From positions 923,620 to 987,619 of the forward strand of contig NZ_FNVT01000002.1 of assembly GCF_900108335.1 (NCBI RefSeq): a stretch of DNA of 64,000 bases, given 5' to 3'. The notes under the pieces were generated by a model. The model was not told the origin of the DNA and searched no databases. It saw nothing but the letters and a program-made list of their open reading frames with translations. This document shows, piece by piece, positions 54,917-63,578 of this stretch (position 1 is the first letter of the stretch; every line of letters begins with the position of its first letter). This DNA is from Nonomuraea solani (GTDB taxonomy: Bacteria; Actinomycetota; Actinomycetes; Streptosporangiales; Streptosporangiaceae). The position numbers and the translations under genes are program-made.

Positions 54917-55279
54917 CTAGACGGCCACCGCGACCTTGTCCTGAGCTTCGGCCAGGACCGCGGGGCCCACTTCGACGTACCCGTCCACCATCCGCACGGC
55001 GTACACGGGCACCGACGTGCCCTCCTCGTCCAGGCAGCGGCCCGACACGAGCGAGAACACCTGCTTGTGCAGCGGCGAGGCCACGGTCGGCTCGCCCTTC
55101 CTGGTGCCCACGATGCCGCGCGAGAGCACGTACGCCCCGCTGAACGGGTCCAGGTTGCCCAGCGCGTGCACCCCGCCGTCGTACGTGCGGAACAGGGCCA
55201 CCTGCTCACCCTCGACCAGGGCGCAGACCCCGCGCTCGGCGGGCAGGGCGTCGTAGGCGCAGATCCTCGTCCAGCTCAT
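54917..55279 (-). CDS. nirD: Nitrite reductase (NADH) small subunit
   Basis: 120 residues with the Rieske-like NirD fold (RICAYDALPAERGVCALVEG, ALFRTYDGGVHALGNLDPFS, SPLHKQVFSLVSGRCLDEEG). As usual for NirD, the iron-sulfur Cys/His pairs of true Rieske proteins are missing. It partners NirB in reducing nitrite to ammonium. Its ATG overlaps the nirB stop. Last gene of the operon, followed by a strong hairpin. Confidence 0.94.
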   Translation of the reverse strand: MSWTRICAYDALPAERGVCALVEGEQVALFRTYDGGVHALGNLDPFSGAYVLSRGIVGTRKGEPTVASPLHKQVFSLVSGRCLDEEGTSVPVYAVRMVDGYVEVGPAVLAEAQDKVAVAV

Positions 55280-57702
55280 CGGGCCATCACCGGCTTGATC
55301 TGGCCGCGCTCGTTGCCGAACACGATCGACGGGTCGGGGACTCCGGGGGCGTTGACGAAGCTCACGAACCTGCTCAGCTTCTCGGGGTCGTCCAAGGTGG
55401 CCTGCCATTCGTCGGCGTACGTGGCGGTGTGGTGCTCCATCTGCGCGTCCAGGTCGGCGCAGATGCCGAGCGAGTCTTCCATGATCACCTCACGGAGATA
55501 GTCGAGCCCGCCGTCGAGCCCCTCCAGCCAGGCGGCGGTGCGTTGCAGCCGGTCGGCGGTGCGGATGTAGAACATCAGGAACCGGTCGATGGTCCTGATC
55601 AGCTCGTCGGTGCTCAGGTCCTTGGCCAGCAGGTCGGCGTGGCGGGGCTTGAAGCCGCCGTTGCCGCCGACGTACAGGTTCCAGCCCTGCTCGGTGGCGA
55701 TGATGCCGAAGTCCTTCGAGCGGGCCTCAGCGCACTCGCGGGCGCAGCCGGAGACGGCGGACTTGAGCTTGTGCGGCGAGCGCAGGCCCCGGTAGCGCAG
55801 CTCCAGCGCGATCGCCATGCCCACCGAGTCCTGGACGCCGTAGCGGCACCAGGTCGAGCCCACGCAGGACTTGACCGTGCGCAGCGCCTTGCCGTACGCG
55901 TGCCCGGACTCGAACCCGGCGTCCACCAGCCGCCGCCAGATCTCCGGCAGTTGCTCGACCCGGGCGCCGAACAGGTCGATGCGCTGCCCGCCGGTGATCT
56001 TCGTGTAGAGGCCGAAGTCGCGGGCCACCTCGCCGATCACGATGAGCTTGTCGGGCGTGATCTCCCCGCCGGGGATGCGCGGGACGACCGAGTAGGTGCC
56101 GTTCTTCTGGATGTTGGCCAGGAAGGCGTCGTTGGTGTCCTGCAGGGTGCCGCGCTCGCCCTCCAGCACGTGCCCGTTGTGCAGGGAGGCCAGGATCGAG
56201 GCCACGGCCGGCTTGCAGATGTCGCAGCCCCGGCCCTGCCCGTGCTGGGAGATGAGCTCGGAGAAGGTGGTGATGCCGCGTACCCGGGCGATGTCGAACA
56301 GCTCGGCCCGCGAGTACGTGAAGTGCTCGCACAGCGACTTGCTGACCTCGACGCCCGACTTCTCCAGGAGCTGCTTGAGCATCGGCACGCAACTGCCGCA
56401 GGTGGTGCCGGCCCGCGTGCACGCCTTGATCCCGGGCACGTCGGTGACGCCCTTGTCGGCAATGGCCGTACGGACGTCGCCCGCGCACACGTTGTTGCAC
56501 GAGCACACCTGCGCCTCATCCGGCAGGTCGAGGCTGGCACCCGCGCCGCTGAACAGCAGGTCCGACGGCGAGGCGGGCAGCTCCTTGCCCACGAAGGGCC
56601 GCAGCGAGGTGTACGGCGAGGCGTCGCCCACGCAGATGCCGCCGAGCAGCGTCCGCGCGTCGTCGCTGATGAACAGCCGCTTGTAGACGCCGCCCACCGG
56701 GTCCATGTAGGTGACGTCCAGCGCCCCCTCCATCGCCCCGAACTGCGCCACCTCGACGCCCAGCAGCTTGAGCTTGGTGGACATGTCGGCGCCGTCGAAC
56801 GTCGAGGCGCCGCCGGTGATCCGGTCGGCGGCCACCTCGGCCATCGTGTTGCACGGCCCGACCAGCCCGTAGACCATGCCGCCGGCCAGCGCGCACTCAC
56901 CGACCGCGTAGATCGACGGGTCGGAGGTGCGCATCCCCGCGTCGACGACGATGCCGCCGCGCGCGCCGACCTCCAGGCCGGACGCCCTGGCCAGCTCGTC
57001 GCGCGGCCTGATGCCCGCCGAGAACACCACGACCTGGGCCTCGACGAGCGTGCCGTCCGGCTTGCGCAGCCCGGTGACCTGCCCGTCGGTGGTGACGATC
57101 TCCTGGACGCCCGCGCCGGCGTGCACGCTCAGCCCGAGCCCCTCGATGTGCGACTTCAGCACCGAGCCGCCGCCCTCGTCCACCTGGCGGGGCATCAGCC
57201 AGGGGCTCATCTCGACGATGTGCGCCTTCAGCCCGAGCGCCCGCAGCGCGTCGGCGGCCTCCAGGCCGAGCAGCCCGCCGCCGACCACGACGCCCTCCAC
57301 GGCGTCCTTGGCGGCCACCCTGATCGCGTCGAGGTCGTCGATCGTGCGGTAGACGAAGGCGTGCTCGGCGCCGGGGACCGGCGGCACGAACGGCGCGGAG
57401 CCGGTGGCCAGCACGAGCACGTCGTAGGGCTCGGTGCCGCCGTCGGCCAGCGTGACCAGGCGGGCGTCCCGGTCGATGCCGGTGACCCGGGTGTTCAGCC
57501 TGGTGACGATCCCGGCGGGCACCTCGTAGGTGAGGTCCTCCGCGGTGGTGCCGTTCAGGTAGGAGGTCAGGGCCACCCGGTCATAGGCGGGCCGCGACTC
57601 TTCCCCGATCACGGTCACGGTGCCGCCGAAACCCTTGTTCGCGAGGGTCTCGACGAGCCGGTGAGCCGTCGGACCGTACCCAACGACGACGATCCTGTTC
57701 AT
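55276..57702 (-). CDS. nirB: Nitrite reductase (NADH) large subunit
   Basis: 808 residues. FAD/NAD domain (VVVGYGPTAHRLVETL), BFD-type [2Fe-2S] domain (CSCNNVCAGDV, CTRAGTTCGSC), and C-terminal sulfite/nitrite reductase domain with the sirohaem/[4Fe-4S] cysteines CVGSTWC and CARECAEA. Complete length for NirB. Reduces nitrite to ammonium using NADH. Start ATG overlaps the stop of the upstream flavoprotein gene. Confidence 0.96.
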   Translation of the reverse strand: MNRIVVVGYGPTAHRLVETLANKGFGGTVTVIGEESRPAYDRVALTSYLNGTTAEDLTYEVPAGIVTRLNTRVTGIDRDARLVTLADGGTEPYDVLVLATGSAPFVPPVPGAEHAFVYRTIDDLDAIRVAAKDAVEGVVVGGGLLGLEAADALRALGLKAHIVEMSPWLMPRQVDEGGGSVLKSHIEGLGLSVHAGAGVQEIVTTDGQVTGLRKPDGTLVEAQVVVFSAGIRPRDELARASGLEVGARGGIVVDAGMRTSDPSIYAVGECALAGGMVYGLVGPCNTMAEVAADRITGGASTFDGADMSTKLKLLGVEVAQFGAMEGALDVTYMDPVGGVYKRLFISDDARTLLGGICVGDASPYTSLRPFVGKELPASPSDLLFSGAGASLDLPDEAQVCSCNNVCAGDVRTAIADKGVTDVPGIKACTRAGTTCGSCVPMLKQLLEKSGVEVSKSLCEHFTYSRAELFDIARVRGITTFSELISQHGQGRGCDICKPAVASILASLHNGHVLEGERGTLQDTNDAFLANIQKNGTYSVVPRIPGGEITPDKLIVIGEVARDFGLYTKITGGQRIDLFGARVEQLPEIWRRLVDAGFESGHAYGKALRTVKSCVGSTWCRYGVQDSVGMAIALELRYRGLRSPHKLKSAVSGCARECAEARSKDFGIIATEQGWNLYVGGNGGFKPRHADLLAKDLSTDELIRTIDRFLMFYIRTADRLQRTAAWLEGLDGGLDYLREVIMEDSLGICADLDAQMEHHTATYADEWQATLDDPEKLSRFVSFVNAPGVPDPSIVFGNERGQIKPVMAR

Positions 57703-59105
57703 ACGGAGATCCCTTCCTGCTCGCACAGCCAGCCGACGATGCCCTCTACGGCATCGCGGCAGGTACCGCATCCGGTCGTGGCCCTGGTCGCGGCCGCCAC
57801 TCCGGCCACGTCCCGCGCCCCGGCCTCCCAGCACGCCCTGATCTGGCCCTTGGTCACGTTGTTGCACTGGCAGATCTTGGCCGCGTCGGGGATCAGCGTC
57901 GGGCTGTCGGCCACGGGAGCCGACGACAGCCCGGGGAACAGCAGCCCGGCGCGGTCGCCCGGGAGCGGCCCGCCACGGTCGAAGAGCTGGGTGAGCGTGC
58001 CGACGGCGTCGCTCTCGCCCAGCAGGATCGCGCCGACCAGCCGGCCGTCGCGGATGACGAGCTTGCGATAGGTGCCGCGGGCCCGGTGGCTGAAGCGGAC
58101 CACCTCGGCGTGCTCCTCGCCGAGCTGGGTCTCGCCCATGGCGGCCAGCTCGACGCTCTTGGCCTTGAGCCGGGTGACCAGCCGGGAGCCCCGGTAGAGG
58201 GCCTTGCCGCCGGTGATCACGTCGGCGGCCACGGTGGCCTGCTCCCAGGCGGGGGCGACGAGGCCGTACACGGTGCCGGCGTGCTCGGCGCACTCGCCGA
58301 TGGCGAAGATCGACGGGTCGTCGGTGCGCAGCTCGTCGTCCACGACGACGCCGCGCCGCACCTCCAGGCCCGCCTCGGCGGCGAGCTTCGTCACGGGTCG
58401 GACGCCGCAGGCGAGGATGACGAGGTCGCCCTCGATCAGCTCGCCGTCGGTGAGCCGGACGCCGTCCGCCTCGACGCCGGCGGCGCTGACGCCGGTGCGG
58501 ATGTCCACGCCGAGCCCGGCCAGCGTCTCGCCGAGCACCTCGCCGGCCTCGACGTCGAGCTGGCGTTCCATCAGGTGCCCGGCCAGGTGCACGAGCGTCA
58601 CGGGCAGGCCGCGCCCGGCCAGGCCGCGGGCGGCCTCGATGCCGAGCAGGCCGCCGCCGATGACGACGGCCCGCTGACCGGCCGCGTGGGCCTGGTCGGC
58701 GGAGTCCATGATGCGCTCGCAGTCGTCCAGCGTGCGGAACGGGATCGCCCGCTCCACGCCGGGGATCGGTGGCACGATGGCGTCGCTGCCGGTGGCCAGG
58801 ACCAGCAGGTCGTACGGCTCGCGCCGCCCGTCCTCGGTCACGACGTGCCGGGTCTCCCTGTCGATGTGGGCCACCGTGCTGCCGAAGGCGGCCGTCACGT
58901 CGTGCGACTCGTACCAGGAGGCGTCGAGCAGCCGCACCTGTTCGGGCCGTGAGCTGCCGGCCAGCACGTTGGACAGCAGCACCCGGTTGTACGGCTGGCA
59001 CGTCTCCGCGCCGAGAATCGTGATCTTCATGTGCGGGTCACGGGTGCGCACCTCGCTGACCAGCCGCGACCCGGCCATCCCGTTGCCCACGACGACGAGC
59101 CTCAT
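57699..59105 (-). CDS. nasB: Assimilatory nitrate reductase electron-transfer flavoprotein
   Basis: 468 residues, similar to the N-terminal part of NirB: FAD site VVVGNGMAGSRLVSEV, NAD site VVIGGGLLGIEAARGL, and a C-terminal BFD-like [2Fe-2S] domain (CQCNNVTKGQI, TGCGTCRDAV). No sirohaem domain. It probably passes electrons from NAD(P)H to the molybdenum nitrate reductase encoded just upstream, like the NasB/NasC electron-transfer subunit of Bacillus. Overlaps both neighbours by 4 bp. The gene name is by role. Confidence 0.85.
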   Translation of the reverse strand: MRLVVVGNGMAGSRLVSEVRTRDPHMKITILGAETCQPYNRVLLSNVLAGSSRPEQVRLLDASWYESHDVTAAFGSTVAHIDRETRHVVTEDGRREPYDLLVLATGSDAIVPPIPGVERAIPFRTLDDCERIMDSADQAHAAGQRAVVIGGGLLGIEAARGLAGRGLPVTLVHLAGHLMERQLDVEAGEVLGETLAGLGVDIRTGVSAAGVEADGVRLTDGELIEGDLVILACGVRPVTKLAAEAGLEVRRGVVVDDELRTDDPSIFAIGECAEHAGTVYGLVAPAWEQATVAADVITGGKALYRGSRLVTRLKAKSVELAAMGETQLGEEHAEVVRFSHRARGTYRKLVIRDGRLVGAILLGESDAVGTLTQLFDRGGPLPGDRAGLLFPGLSSAPVADSPTLIPDAAKICQCNNVTKGQIRACWEAGARDVAGVAAATRATTGCGTCRDAVEGIVGWLCEQEGISV

Positions 59106-61120
59106 GAGTCCCTCTCCACCCTGACCGCGCAGATCTTGAACTCCGGCATCCTCGACGTCGGGTCGAGTGCCGGGTTGGTGAGCCGGTTGGCGCCCTCCCA
59201 GTGGAAGGGCATGAAAACGGTGTCGCGCCTGATGGCGTCGCTGATCCTGGCCACGGCCTTGCTCTCGCCCCTTCTGCTGCTGACCCGCACGACGTCCCCG
59301 GGCGCGATGTCGAGCTGCTCGGCCAGATCCGGGTGCAGCTCGACGAACGGTTCCGGGGCCGCCTGGACGAGCGCGGCGATCCTGCGGGTCTGGGCTCCGC
59401 TCTGGTAGTGGGCGAGCACCCTGCCGGTGCTCAGGTAGACGGGGTAGTCGGCGTCGATCTCCTCGGCCGGGGGCCGGTGCTGGACGGGGACGAACCTGGC
59501 CCGTCCGTCCGGGGTGGCGAAGGAGTCGAGGAACGGGCGCGGCGTGCCCGGGTGCTCTGTCGAAGGGCAGGGCCAGAACACGCCGGTCTCGTCCGCGATG
59601 CGCTCGTAGGTGATGCCGGAGTAGTCGGCCGGGCCGCCCTGGCTGGCGCGGCGCAGCTCGTCGAAGACCCTGACCGGCTCGGTCTCGAAGTGGTGCCCGA
59701 GCCGCTCGCTCAGCGCGGCGATGACGTCGAGGTCGCTCCTGACGCCCTCGGGCGGCGCGACGGCCCGGCGGCGCAGCAGGACGCGGCCCTCCAGGTTCGT
59801 CATGGTGCCGCTCTCCTCGGCCCACTGGGTCACCGGGAAGACCACGTCGGCCAGCGCCGCAGTCTCCGACATGACGAAGTCGCAGGTCACGAGCAGGTCG
59901 AGGGCGGCGATGCGCTCGGCCACGTGCTCGGCGGCGGGGGCGGAGATGATCGGGTTGGACCCGAACAGCATCAGCGCCCGCGGGCCGCCGGGGGTGCCGA
60001 GGGCGTCGAGCAGCTCGTACGCCGACCGTCCAGGGCCGGGAATGTCCGCGGCCGGCACGCCCCACACCCCGGCCACGTGCTCGCGGGCCGCCGGGTCGTC
60101 GATCTTGCGGTAGCCGGGGAGCTGGTCGGCCTTCTGGCCGTGCTCCCTGCCGCCCTGGCCGTTGCCCTGACCGGTCACGCAGCCGTACCCGGAGCCGTGC
60201 ACGCCGGGCAGGCCGAGCGCCAGAGCCAGGTTGATGAACGCGCTCACGGTGTCGGTGCCCTTGGAATGCTGCTCGGCGCCGCGCCCGGTCAGGATGTACG
60301 CCTTGCCCACCGCCGCCAGCGCCCTGACCGCCTGCCGCATCTGGTGCACGGGCACCCCGGTGATGCGCTCGACCCGCTCGGGCCACCAGGAGGCCAGCGA
60401 GGTGCGTACCTCGTCGAACCCGGTGGTCCTGGCGGCGACGTACGCCTCGTCGACCAGTTCGTCGGCGATGGCCAGGTGCAGCATCCCGAGCGCCAGAGCC
60501 AGGTCGGTGCCGGGCGTGGGCTGCAGGTGCAGCCAGGCCAGCTTGGCCGTCTGGGTGCGGCGGGGGTCGATGACGATCATGCGCGGGCCCGTCAGGTGGC
60601 GCACGAACGGGGGCATGGTCTCGGCGACGTTCCCGCCGGCCAGCAGGACGACGTCGGCGTCGGCCAGGTCGGTGATCGGGAACGGCATCCCCCGGTCCAT
60701 GCCGAACGCCTTGAGCGAGGCGGCGGCGGCCGAGGACATGCAGAAGCGGCCGTTGTAGTCGATCTGGCTGGTGCCGAGGGCGACCCGGGCGAACTTGCCG
60801 AGCGAGTACGCCTTCTCGTTGGTCAGCCCGCCCCCGCCGAACACGGCCACGGCGTCGGGGCCGTGTTCGGAGCGGATGGCCGACAGCCGGGACGCCACGT
60901 AGTCGAGTGCGACGTCCCATTCCACGGGCTCGCCGTGCAGGAGGGGGGAGGTCAGGCGCTCGCCGTTGGTGAGCAGCTCGCCCGCCGTCCATCCCTTCTG
61001 GCACAGCGCCCCCGAGGCGTTGGCCGGAATGTCGGTCCTGGGGGTGATGGTCAGCCCCGGGCCGATCTCCATGCCGCACTGCAGGGCGCAGTACGGGCAG
61101 TGGGTCTTCGTCGCCGTCAT
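59102..61120 (-). CDS. nasC: Assimilatory nitrate reductase catalytic subunit (molybdopterin)
   Basis: 672 residues. N-terminal [4Fe-4S] motif (HCPYCALQCGMEIG ... GALCQKGWT) and molybdopterin-guanine-dinucleotide domains (FGGGGLTNEKAY, VLLAGGNVAETMP, GSGYGCVTGQGNGQGGREHG) through a C-terminal molydopterin-binding domain (GDVVRVSSRRGE). This is the cytoplasmic NasC/NarB type, lacking a Tat signal. Reduces nitrate to nitrite. One base separates it from the transporter gene stop. Confidence 0.94.
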   Translation of the reverse strand: MTATKTHCPYCALQCGMEIGPGLTITPRTDIPANASGALCQKGWTAGELLTNGERLTSPLLHGEPVEWDVALDYVASRLSAIRSEHGPDAVAVFGGGGLTNEKAYSLGKFARVALGTSQIDYNGRFCMSSAAAASLKAFGMDRGMPFPITDLADADVVLLAGGNVAETMPPFVRHLTGPRMIVIDPRRTQTAKLAWLHLQPTPGTDLALALGMLHLAIADELVDEAYVAARTTGFDEVRTSLASWWPERVERITGVPVHQMRQAVRALAAVGKAYILTGRGAEQHSKGTDTVSAFINLALALGLPGVHGSGYGCVTGQGNGQGGREHGQKADQLPGYRKIDDPAAREHVAGVWGVPAADIPGPGRSAYELLDALGTPGGPRALMLFGSNPIISAPAAEHVAERIAALDLLVTCDFVMSETAALADVVFPVTQWAEESGTMTNLEGRVLLRRRAVAPPEGVRSDLDVIAALSERLGHHFETEPVRVFDELRRASQGGPADYSGITYERIADETGVFWPCPSTEHPGTPRPFLDSFATPDGRARFVPVQHRPPAEEIDADYPVYLSTGRVLAHYQSGAQTRRIAALVQAAPEPFVELHPDLAEQLDIAPGDVVRVSSRRGESKAVARISDAIRRDTVFMPFHWEGANRLTNPALDPTSRMPEFKICAVRVERDS

Positions 61121-61121
61121 G

Positions 61122-62432
61122 TCAGACCCTGGCGTACGCGAGGCTCGCGACGACCTTGACGCCGACCGTCCGGGTGTAGCACCACCAGGTCAGGGCGAAG
61201 CAGGCCACGTAGAAGACCGCGAAGGCGAGGAAGGCGGGGGCGGGGGTGCCGGCGGCGGCGAACGCCATGCCGAACGCCCGGTTGATGAGGAACCCGCCGA
61301 GCGCGCCGACCGCCGAGATGATGCCGATGGCGGCGGCGGCCTGGCGCTTGCCGTACAGCAGGGCCTCCTCGCCCTCGCCGCGCTCGGCGACGGCCTTGGC
61401 CTGGAAGATGGCGGGGATCATCCGGTACGTCGAGCCGTTGCCGATGCCCGCGGTGAGGAAGAGCAGCTGGAAGGCGAGGAAGAAGAGCCAGAAGTTGCCC
61501 GAGGAGCTGGCCGTCCAGACCAGCAGCACGCCGCCGCCCATCGCGGCGAAGTTCCACAGCGTGACGGGCGCGCCGCCGAGCTTGTCGGCCAGCCAGCCGC
61601 CCACCGGCCTGATCGCCGATCCGAGCAGCGGCCCGACGAAGGCCACCACGGCGAACGGGGCCTCGGGGAACAGGCTCTTGCTCAGCAGCGGGAAGGCGGT
61701 GGAGTAGCCGATGAACGAGCCGAAGGTGCCGATGTACAGGAACGACATGATCCAGGTCTGGGCCCGGCCCGCGACGGCGAGCTGCTCGCGCGGGTTCGCC
61801 TTGGCGCTGGTGAGGTTGTCCATGAAGAACCAGGCGCAGGCGCCGGCCACGATGATGAACGGGATCCAGAACCAGCCGGCGGCGGCCAGCCCGAGCGAGC
61901 CGATCACCAGCGGCATGACGAGCTGGACCGAGCTGACGCCGATGTTGCCGCCGGCGGCGTTCAGCCCGAGCGCGACCCCCTGCTTGCTGCGGGGGTAGAA
62001 GTAGGTGATGTTGGCCATGCTGGAGGCGAAGTTCCCGCCGCCGACCCCGGCCAGGGCCGCGATCACCAGGAAGAGCCAGTAGGGCGTGGCCGGATTGCTC
62101 ACCGCCACCCCGAGCAGCACGGCGGGGATGAGCAGCAGCAGCGCGCTGACCACGGTGAAATTCCGTCCGCCGAACTTGGCCGGCCCGAACGTGTAGGGCA
62201 CCCGCAGCACCGAGCCGATCAGGTTCGGCAGCGCCACCAGCCAGAACAACTGGTCGGTGGTGAACTCGTAGGCCCCCATCTTGGTGGCCACGATGCTCCA
62301 CAACGTCCACACGGTGAATCCGAGATGCTCGGCCACGATCGAGAAGATCAGGTTGCGTCGTGCCACGCGCTTGCCTGAGTTCTCCCAGAAGGCTGGGTCA
62401 TCTGGGTGCCATTCGGCGATCCAGCGCGCCAT
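61122..62432 (-). CDS. narK: Nitrate/nitrite MFS transporter
   Basis: 436 residues with twelve membrane spans and the NarK pattern (PYTFGPAKFGGRNFTVVSAL, the nitrate signature region GVGGGNFASSMANITYFYPRSKQGVALGLNAAGGNIG). First gene of the operon, providing nitrate uptake. The intervening bases up to the neighbouring promoter carry GlnR-like half-sites. Confidence 0.93.
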   Translation of the reverse strand: MARWIAEWHPDDPAFWENSGKRVARRNLIFSIVAEHLGFTVWTLWSIVATKMGAYEFTTDQLFWLVALPNLIGSVLRVPYTFGPAKFGGRNFTVVSALLLLIPAVLLGVAVSNPATPYWLFLVIAALAGVGGGNFASSMANITYFYPRSKQGVALGLNAAGGNIGVSSVQLVMPLVIGSLGLAAAGWFWIPFIIVAGACAWFFMDNLTSAKANPREQLAVAGRAQTWIMSFLYIGTFGSFIGYSTAFPLLSKSLFPEAPFAVVAFVGPLLGSAIRPVGGWLADKLGGAPVTLWNFAAMGGGVLLVWTASSSGNFWLFFLAFQLLFLTAGIGNGSTYRMIPAIFQAKAVAERGEGEEALLYGKRQAAAAIGIISAVGALGGFLINRAFGMAFAAAGTPAPAFLAFAVFYVACFALTWWCYTRTVGVKVVASLAYARV

Positions 62433-62524
62433 CGACCTCTCCTACACTCGGCGTCCGGGATCTCCAAGGTAGGAAGCGCTCGTTACGCACACTGACCGTG
62501 CGTGTCCGTGCGTTCGTTACGGGT

Positions 62525-62540
62525 GATTCACCTCGGTAAC
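62525..62540 (-). promoter_or_regulatory. GlnR-like site upstream of nitrate operon
   Basis: On the minus strand GTTAC-N6-GAATC, close to the GlnR half-site pair gTnAc-N6-GaAAc; further GTAAC words occur on either side (62517-62521, 62576-62580) at less regular spacing. It lies ~95 bases before narK. GlnR controls nitrate assimilation in actinomycetes; this assignment is tentative. Confidence 0.4.
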
Positions 62541-62634
62541 ACGCCACGCACAAGTGTCACGCTCGAAACACGCCCGTAATGATCGGTTACGTGCCCCTGG
62601 CTGGGGTAACAGCACTCACAGCGAGGGGGGAAGC

Positions 62635-62925
62635 ATGATCAAGAAGCTGCATCAGATGGGAATCCGGTCGAGCCACATGTACACCGCGGGGGTGGTGTCC
62701 ATCGGGCTGTCCTGCGGAAGCTGGTTCCTGTCGAAGAACACGGAGGCGTCCGGCCTGGACCGGGCCGACCGTTGGGGGATCTTCATCGGGGAGTGGGCGC
62801 CCACGTTCATCGCGCTCGGGGTCGCACTCCGGATGGAAGAGACCCATCGGGATCTGGACGAGCCGGAGATGGGAATGTACGAACAGTCGGAGGGCATGCG
62901 CAGCCGGTCACACGCCGGCGTATGA
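62635..62925 (+). CDS. Small membrane protein
   Basis: 96 residues with two membrane spans (about 15-33 and 50-67) and an acidic tail (HRDLDEPEMGMYEQSEGM). ATG 62635 has GAGGGGGGAAGC upstream. Divergent from the nitrate operon. No family known to me. Confidence 0.7.
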   Translation: MIKKLHQMGIRSSHMYTAGVVSIGLSCGSWFLSKNTEASGLDRADRWGIFIGEWAPTFIALGVALRMEETHRDLDEPEMGMYEQSEGMRSRSHAGV

Positions 62926-62934
62926 CGGATACGT

Positions 62935-62968
62935 CACGCGGGTCACGTCACTGTGCGTGACCCGCGTG
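62935..62968. terminator. Bidirectional terminator
   Basis: Perfect 13-bp arms CACGCGGGTCACG / CGTGACCCGCGTG with an 8-base loop, between convergent genes. Confidence 0.85.
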
Positions 62969-62982
62969 CCGCGTGTTCAGGC

Positions 62983-63459
62983 TCAGTCGCGCCGGGCGGC
63001 CAGGCGCCGCAGCGGGTCGTCGGTCAGCCGGTACTTCAGCCACTCGTCCTGGCGCACGGCGCCGAGCTTGTCGTAGAAGCCGATGCTGGGCTCGTTCCAG
63101 TCGAGGACCGCCCACTCCAGCCGCTGGTATCCGCGCTCGGCGCAGATGCCGGCCAGCTCCCGCATCAGGGCCAGGCCGTGGCCGCCGCCCCGGTGCTGCG
63201 GGCGGACGTACAGGTCCTCCATGTAGACGCCGTGCACGCCGCGCCACGTCGAGAACGTCAGGAACCACAGCGTGAAGCCGGCCACCTCGCCGTCGTGCTC
63301 GGCGATGTGCGCGAAGGCGGCCGGATGGTCGCGGAAGAGCGTGTCACGCAGTTGCTCCTCCGTCACACGCACCTCGTGCTCGGCCTTCTCATAGATGGCG
63401 AGCTCGCGGATCATGCTGATGATCTCTGGCACGTCGGCGGGTGTCGCAGGACGAATCAT
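62983..63459 (-). CDS. GNAT-family N-acetyltransferase (diamine type)
   Basis: 158 residues. Close to spermidine/spermine acetyltransferases: ELAIYEKAEHEVRVTEEQL, VYMEDLYVRPQHRGGGHGLA (acetyl-CoA site), CAERGYQRLEWAVLDWNEPS and IGFYDKLGA. Polyamines or related amines are the likely substrates. The start ATG 63459 is at the family position; longer frames are not used. It is divergent from the TPR-like gene at 63579. Confidence 0.9.
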   Translation of the reverse strand: MIRPATPADVPEIISMIRELAIYEKAEHEVRVTEEQLRDTLFRDHPAAFAHIAEHDGEVAGFTLWFLTFSTWRGVHGVYMEDLYVRPQHRGGGHGLALMRELAGICAERGYQRLEWAVLDWNEPSIGFYDKLGAVRQDEWLKYRLTDDPLRRLAARRD

Positions 63460-63515
63460 GCCAATCAGCGTACGGGCGGTTGAACCCTTAACAACATGCC
63501 GTACGTCTATACCTA

Positions 63516-63538
63516 GAACGGTATTCGGGGAACCGTTC
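63516..63538. promoter_or_regulatory. Inverted repeat in divergent promoter region
   Basis: GAACGGT-N9-ACCGTTC, 41-63 bases before the last gene and 57-79 bases before the acetyltransferase start. Candidate operator. Confidence 0.4.
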
Positions 63539-63578
63539 GGACGCTCAATCTTCATGACCGGCAGGGGGGAGCTGAGAT

